From Bacteroidaceae bacterium (GTDB lineage: Bacteria; Bacteroidota; Bacteroidia; Bacteroidales; Bacteroidaceae), in assembly GCA_016292045.1 (NCBI GenBank), contig JAEEZX010000070.1, positions 1-64,000 of the forward strand: DNA of 64,000 nucleotides, in the 5' to 3' direction. Position 1 is the first letter of the stretch. Each line of letters starts with the position of its first letter. Under the pieces are notes generated by a model. The model ran no database searches and was not told the origin of the DNA. It saw only the letters and a program-made list of their open reading frames with translations. Made by a program: the position numbers and the translations under genes. Below, piece after piece: positions 63,376 through 64,000 of the stretch.

Positions 63376-64000
63376 CTATCTGAGGGAAGGCAGCGAACAG
63401 CTCCAATGCCTGAGCGGTTTCGTCTATCAGTTTCGTTTTAATAAAATTCTTTGTTCTGCCATCATCAACCACTTCTCCCAGACCTTGCATCAATAATTTG
63501 GGACTTGCCTCCTGCACACGTTTTGCACACCACGCGGCATATTCCGCTACGGACTTTCCTGTCCGTTCCCTGATGATGTTCTCATTGATGCTTGCGTGCA
63601 TCTCCTGGAGGAAAAACCACACATCAAAAACATCGCGTGGCGACAACCTTTCTCCCATCGCACACAGTTTGTGGGCAAACATATCGGGAACCGTCAACAC
63701 CCGTATATCCGTACCTGCAAGTGTTTTTGTCTCATAGTGATTATCGTATTGGCGGTTTGTGATTTCCACCTTCAACATTCTTTCCCCCTTCCCGTAGTTC
63801 AGCACAAGGATTGGGCCATGCATCTTCTTTGCTTCGTCGTCGATGTTTCCGAAACGTAATAGAATCTGACGCACCTTATCGTATACCATATCCTGCTTGT
63901 CTGCACACAAAAGATTGAAGTCAAGGTCGGTGGAGAATCTTGGCAGATTGTAAAAGAACATCAAAGCCGTTCCACCTTTGAATCCCAGCATATTACACAG
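63362..64000 (-). CDS. AbiEii-type nucleotidyltransferase, 5' end beyond the window
   Basis: A minus-strand reading frame still open at the window edge. The first residues visible are LCN, then MLGFKGGTALMFFYNLPRFSTDLDF, the nucleotidyltransferase signature of AbiEii toxins (GGTAL followed by RxSxDLDF). The rest has VLTVPDMFAHKLCAMGERLSPRDVFDVWFFL, typical of the family. In type IV toxin-antitoxin systems AbiEii acts on tRNA or NTP and is neutralised by AbiEi. No antitoxin gene is in the window; it would lie past 64000. Members outside toxin pairs also exist. Confidence 0.85.
   Translation of the reverse strand: MCNMLGFKGGTALMFFYNLPRFSTDLDFNLLCADKQDMVYDKVRQILLRFGNIDDEAKKMHGPILVLNYGKGERMLKVEITNRQYDNHYETKTLAGTDIRVLTVPDMFAHKLCAMGERLSPRDVFDVWFFLQEMHASINENIIRERTGKSVAEYAAWCAKRVQEASPKLLMQGLGEVVDDGRTKNFIKTKLIDETAQALELFAAFPQIEGKR

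Noticed and set aside
1-64000. CRISPR arrays, insertion sequences, prophage genes, rRNA operons and replication-origin features.
   Set aside because: No spaced direct repeats of CRISPR type, no transposase or integrase, no rRNA and no clustered DnaA boxes were seen.

Overview
The window is about 64 kb of a Bacteroidota chromosome, most likely Prevotellaceae (gut or rumen Prevotella or a close relative). The main evidence is that 17 places upstream of genes carry the TAnnTTTG -7 element of the Bacteroidota primary sigma factor, usually in AT-rich DNA with no Shine-Dalgarno sequence. Other support comes from short lipoprotein signal peptides, a TonB-dependent receptor with a carboxypeptidase-like N-terminal domain, a type IX secretion-like C-terminal tail, a 29-residue AURKAIP1/COX24-type ribosomal protein, BACON-like and GH127/GH43 proteins, and TrpB2. 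No phage, insertion sequence, CRISPR array or rRNA operon is visible. Most of the window is core genome with glycan-related genes interspersed.

Layout. 0.4-5.8 kb (+): MscS-type channel, YtcJ-like amidohydrolase, and an MBL-fold/rubredoxin fusion. 5.8-7.1 kb (-): menA and a small secreted protein. 7.3-13.3 kb (+): dnaB, pheT, yebC, a winged-helix protein and two small lipoproteins whose signal-peptide codons overlap terminator-like hairpins. 13.4-19.1 kb (+): tRNA-Cys, a large multidomain secreted glycosidase-like protein overlapping nhaD, a secreted esterase, and a TSCPD protein. 19.2-19.4 kb (-): tRNA-Glu and tRNA-Ser. 19.5-22.0 kb (+): an FdtA-like ketoisomerase followed by an unusual acyltransferase-aminotransferase fusion, apparently for a 3-amino-deoxyhexose. 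22.0-35.7 kb (-): a long co-directional run in transcription order fabD, GH13 amylase, manC, nth, guaA, trpB2, two tandem acyl-CoA ligases, lepA, a Crp-family regulator and an AlkZ-like protein. 36.3-41.9 kb (+): an RSH (p)ppGpp enzyme with an apparently dead synthetase domain, and a GH127 enzyme. 41.9-45.8 kb (-): ugd, a lipoprotein, fcl and manA. 46-50 kb: hsp20, an FNT-like transporter, hpf, a His/Pro-rich protein, a BI-1 protein and sstT. 50.3-53.5 kb (+): yidC and an MFS transporter. 53.5-57.3 kb (-): a GT2 glycosyltransferase with an 8-bp repeat array at its promoter, a GH43-type protein, luxS and a CDF transporter. 57.4-59.1 kb (+): the mS38-like protein gene and rng. 59.2-60.9 kb (-): kdsC, a DUF2520 protein and a nitroreductase. 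61-63.3 kb (+): a TonB-dependent receptor. 63.4 kb to the edge (-): an AbiEii-type nucleotidyltransferase cut by the window end.

How the genes work together. ManA, ManC, Fcl and Ugd supply GDP-mannose, GDP-fucose and UDP-glucuronate. The FdtA/fusion pair would supply an N-acylated amino sugar, and KdsC makes Kdo, so surface polysaccharide and LPS synthesis is a strong theme. The secreted clan-A-like glycosidase, BD-FAE-like esterase, GH127 and GH43 proteins point to degradation of plant arabinan, arabinogalactan or xylan.

The least expected signals are non-coding. Seven-bp tandem repeats lie over or next to stop codons at seven gene junctions; because 7 is not a multiple of 3, they put stops in every frame. 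Eleven-bp tandem repeats occur in two large intergenic regions. An 8-bp repeat array lies in the glycosyltransferase promoter and could make it phase-variable.
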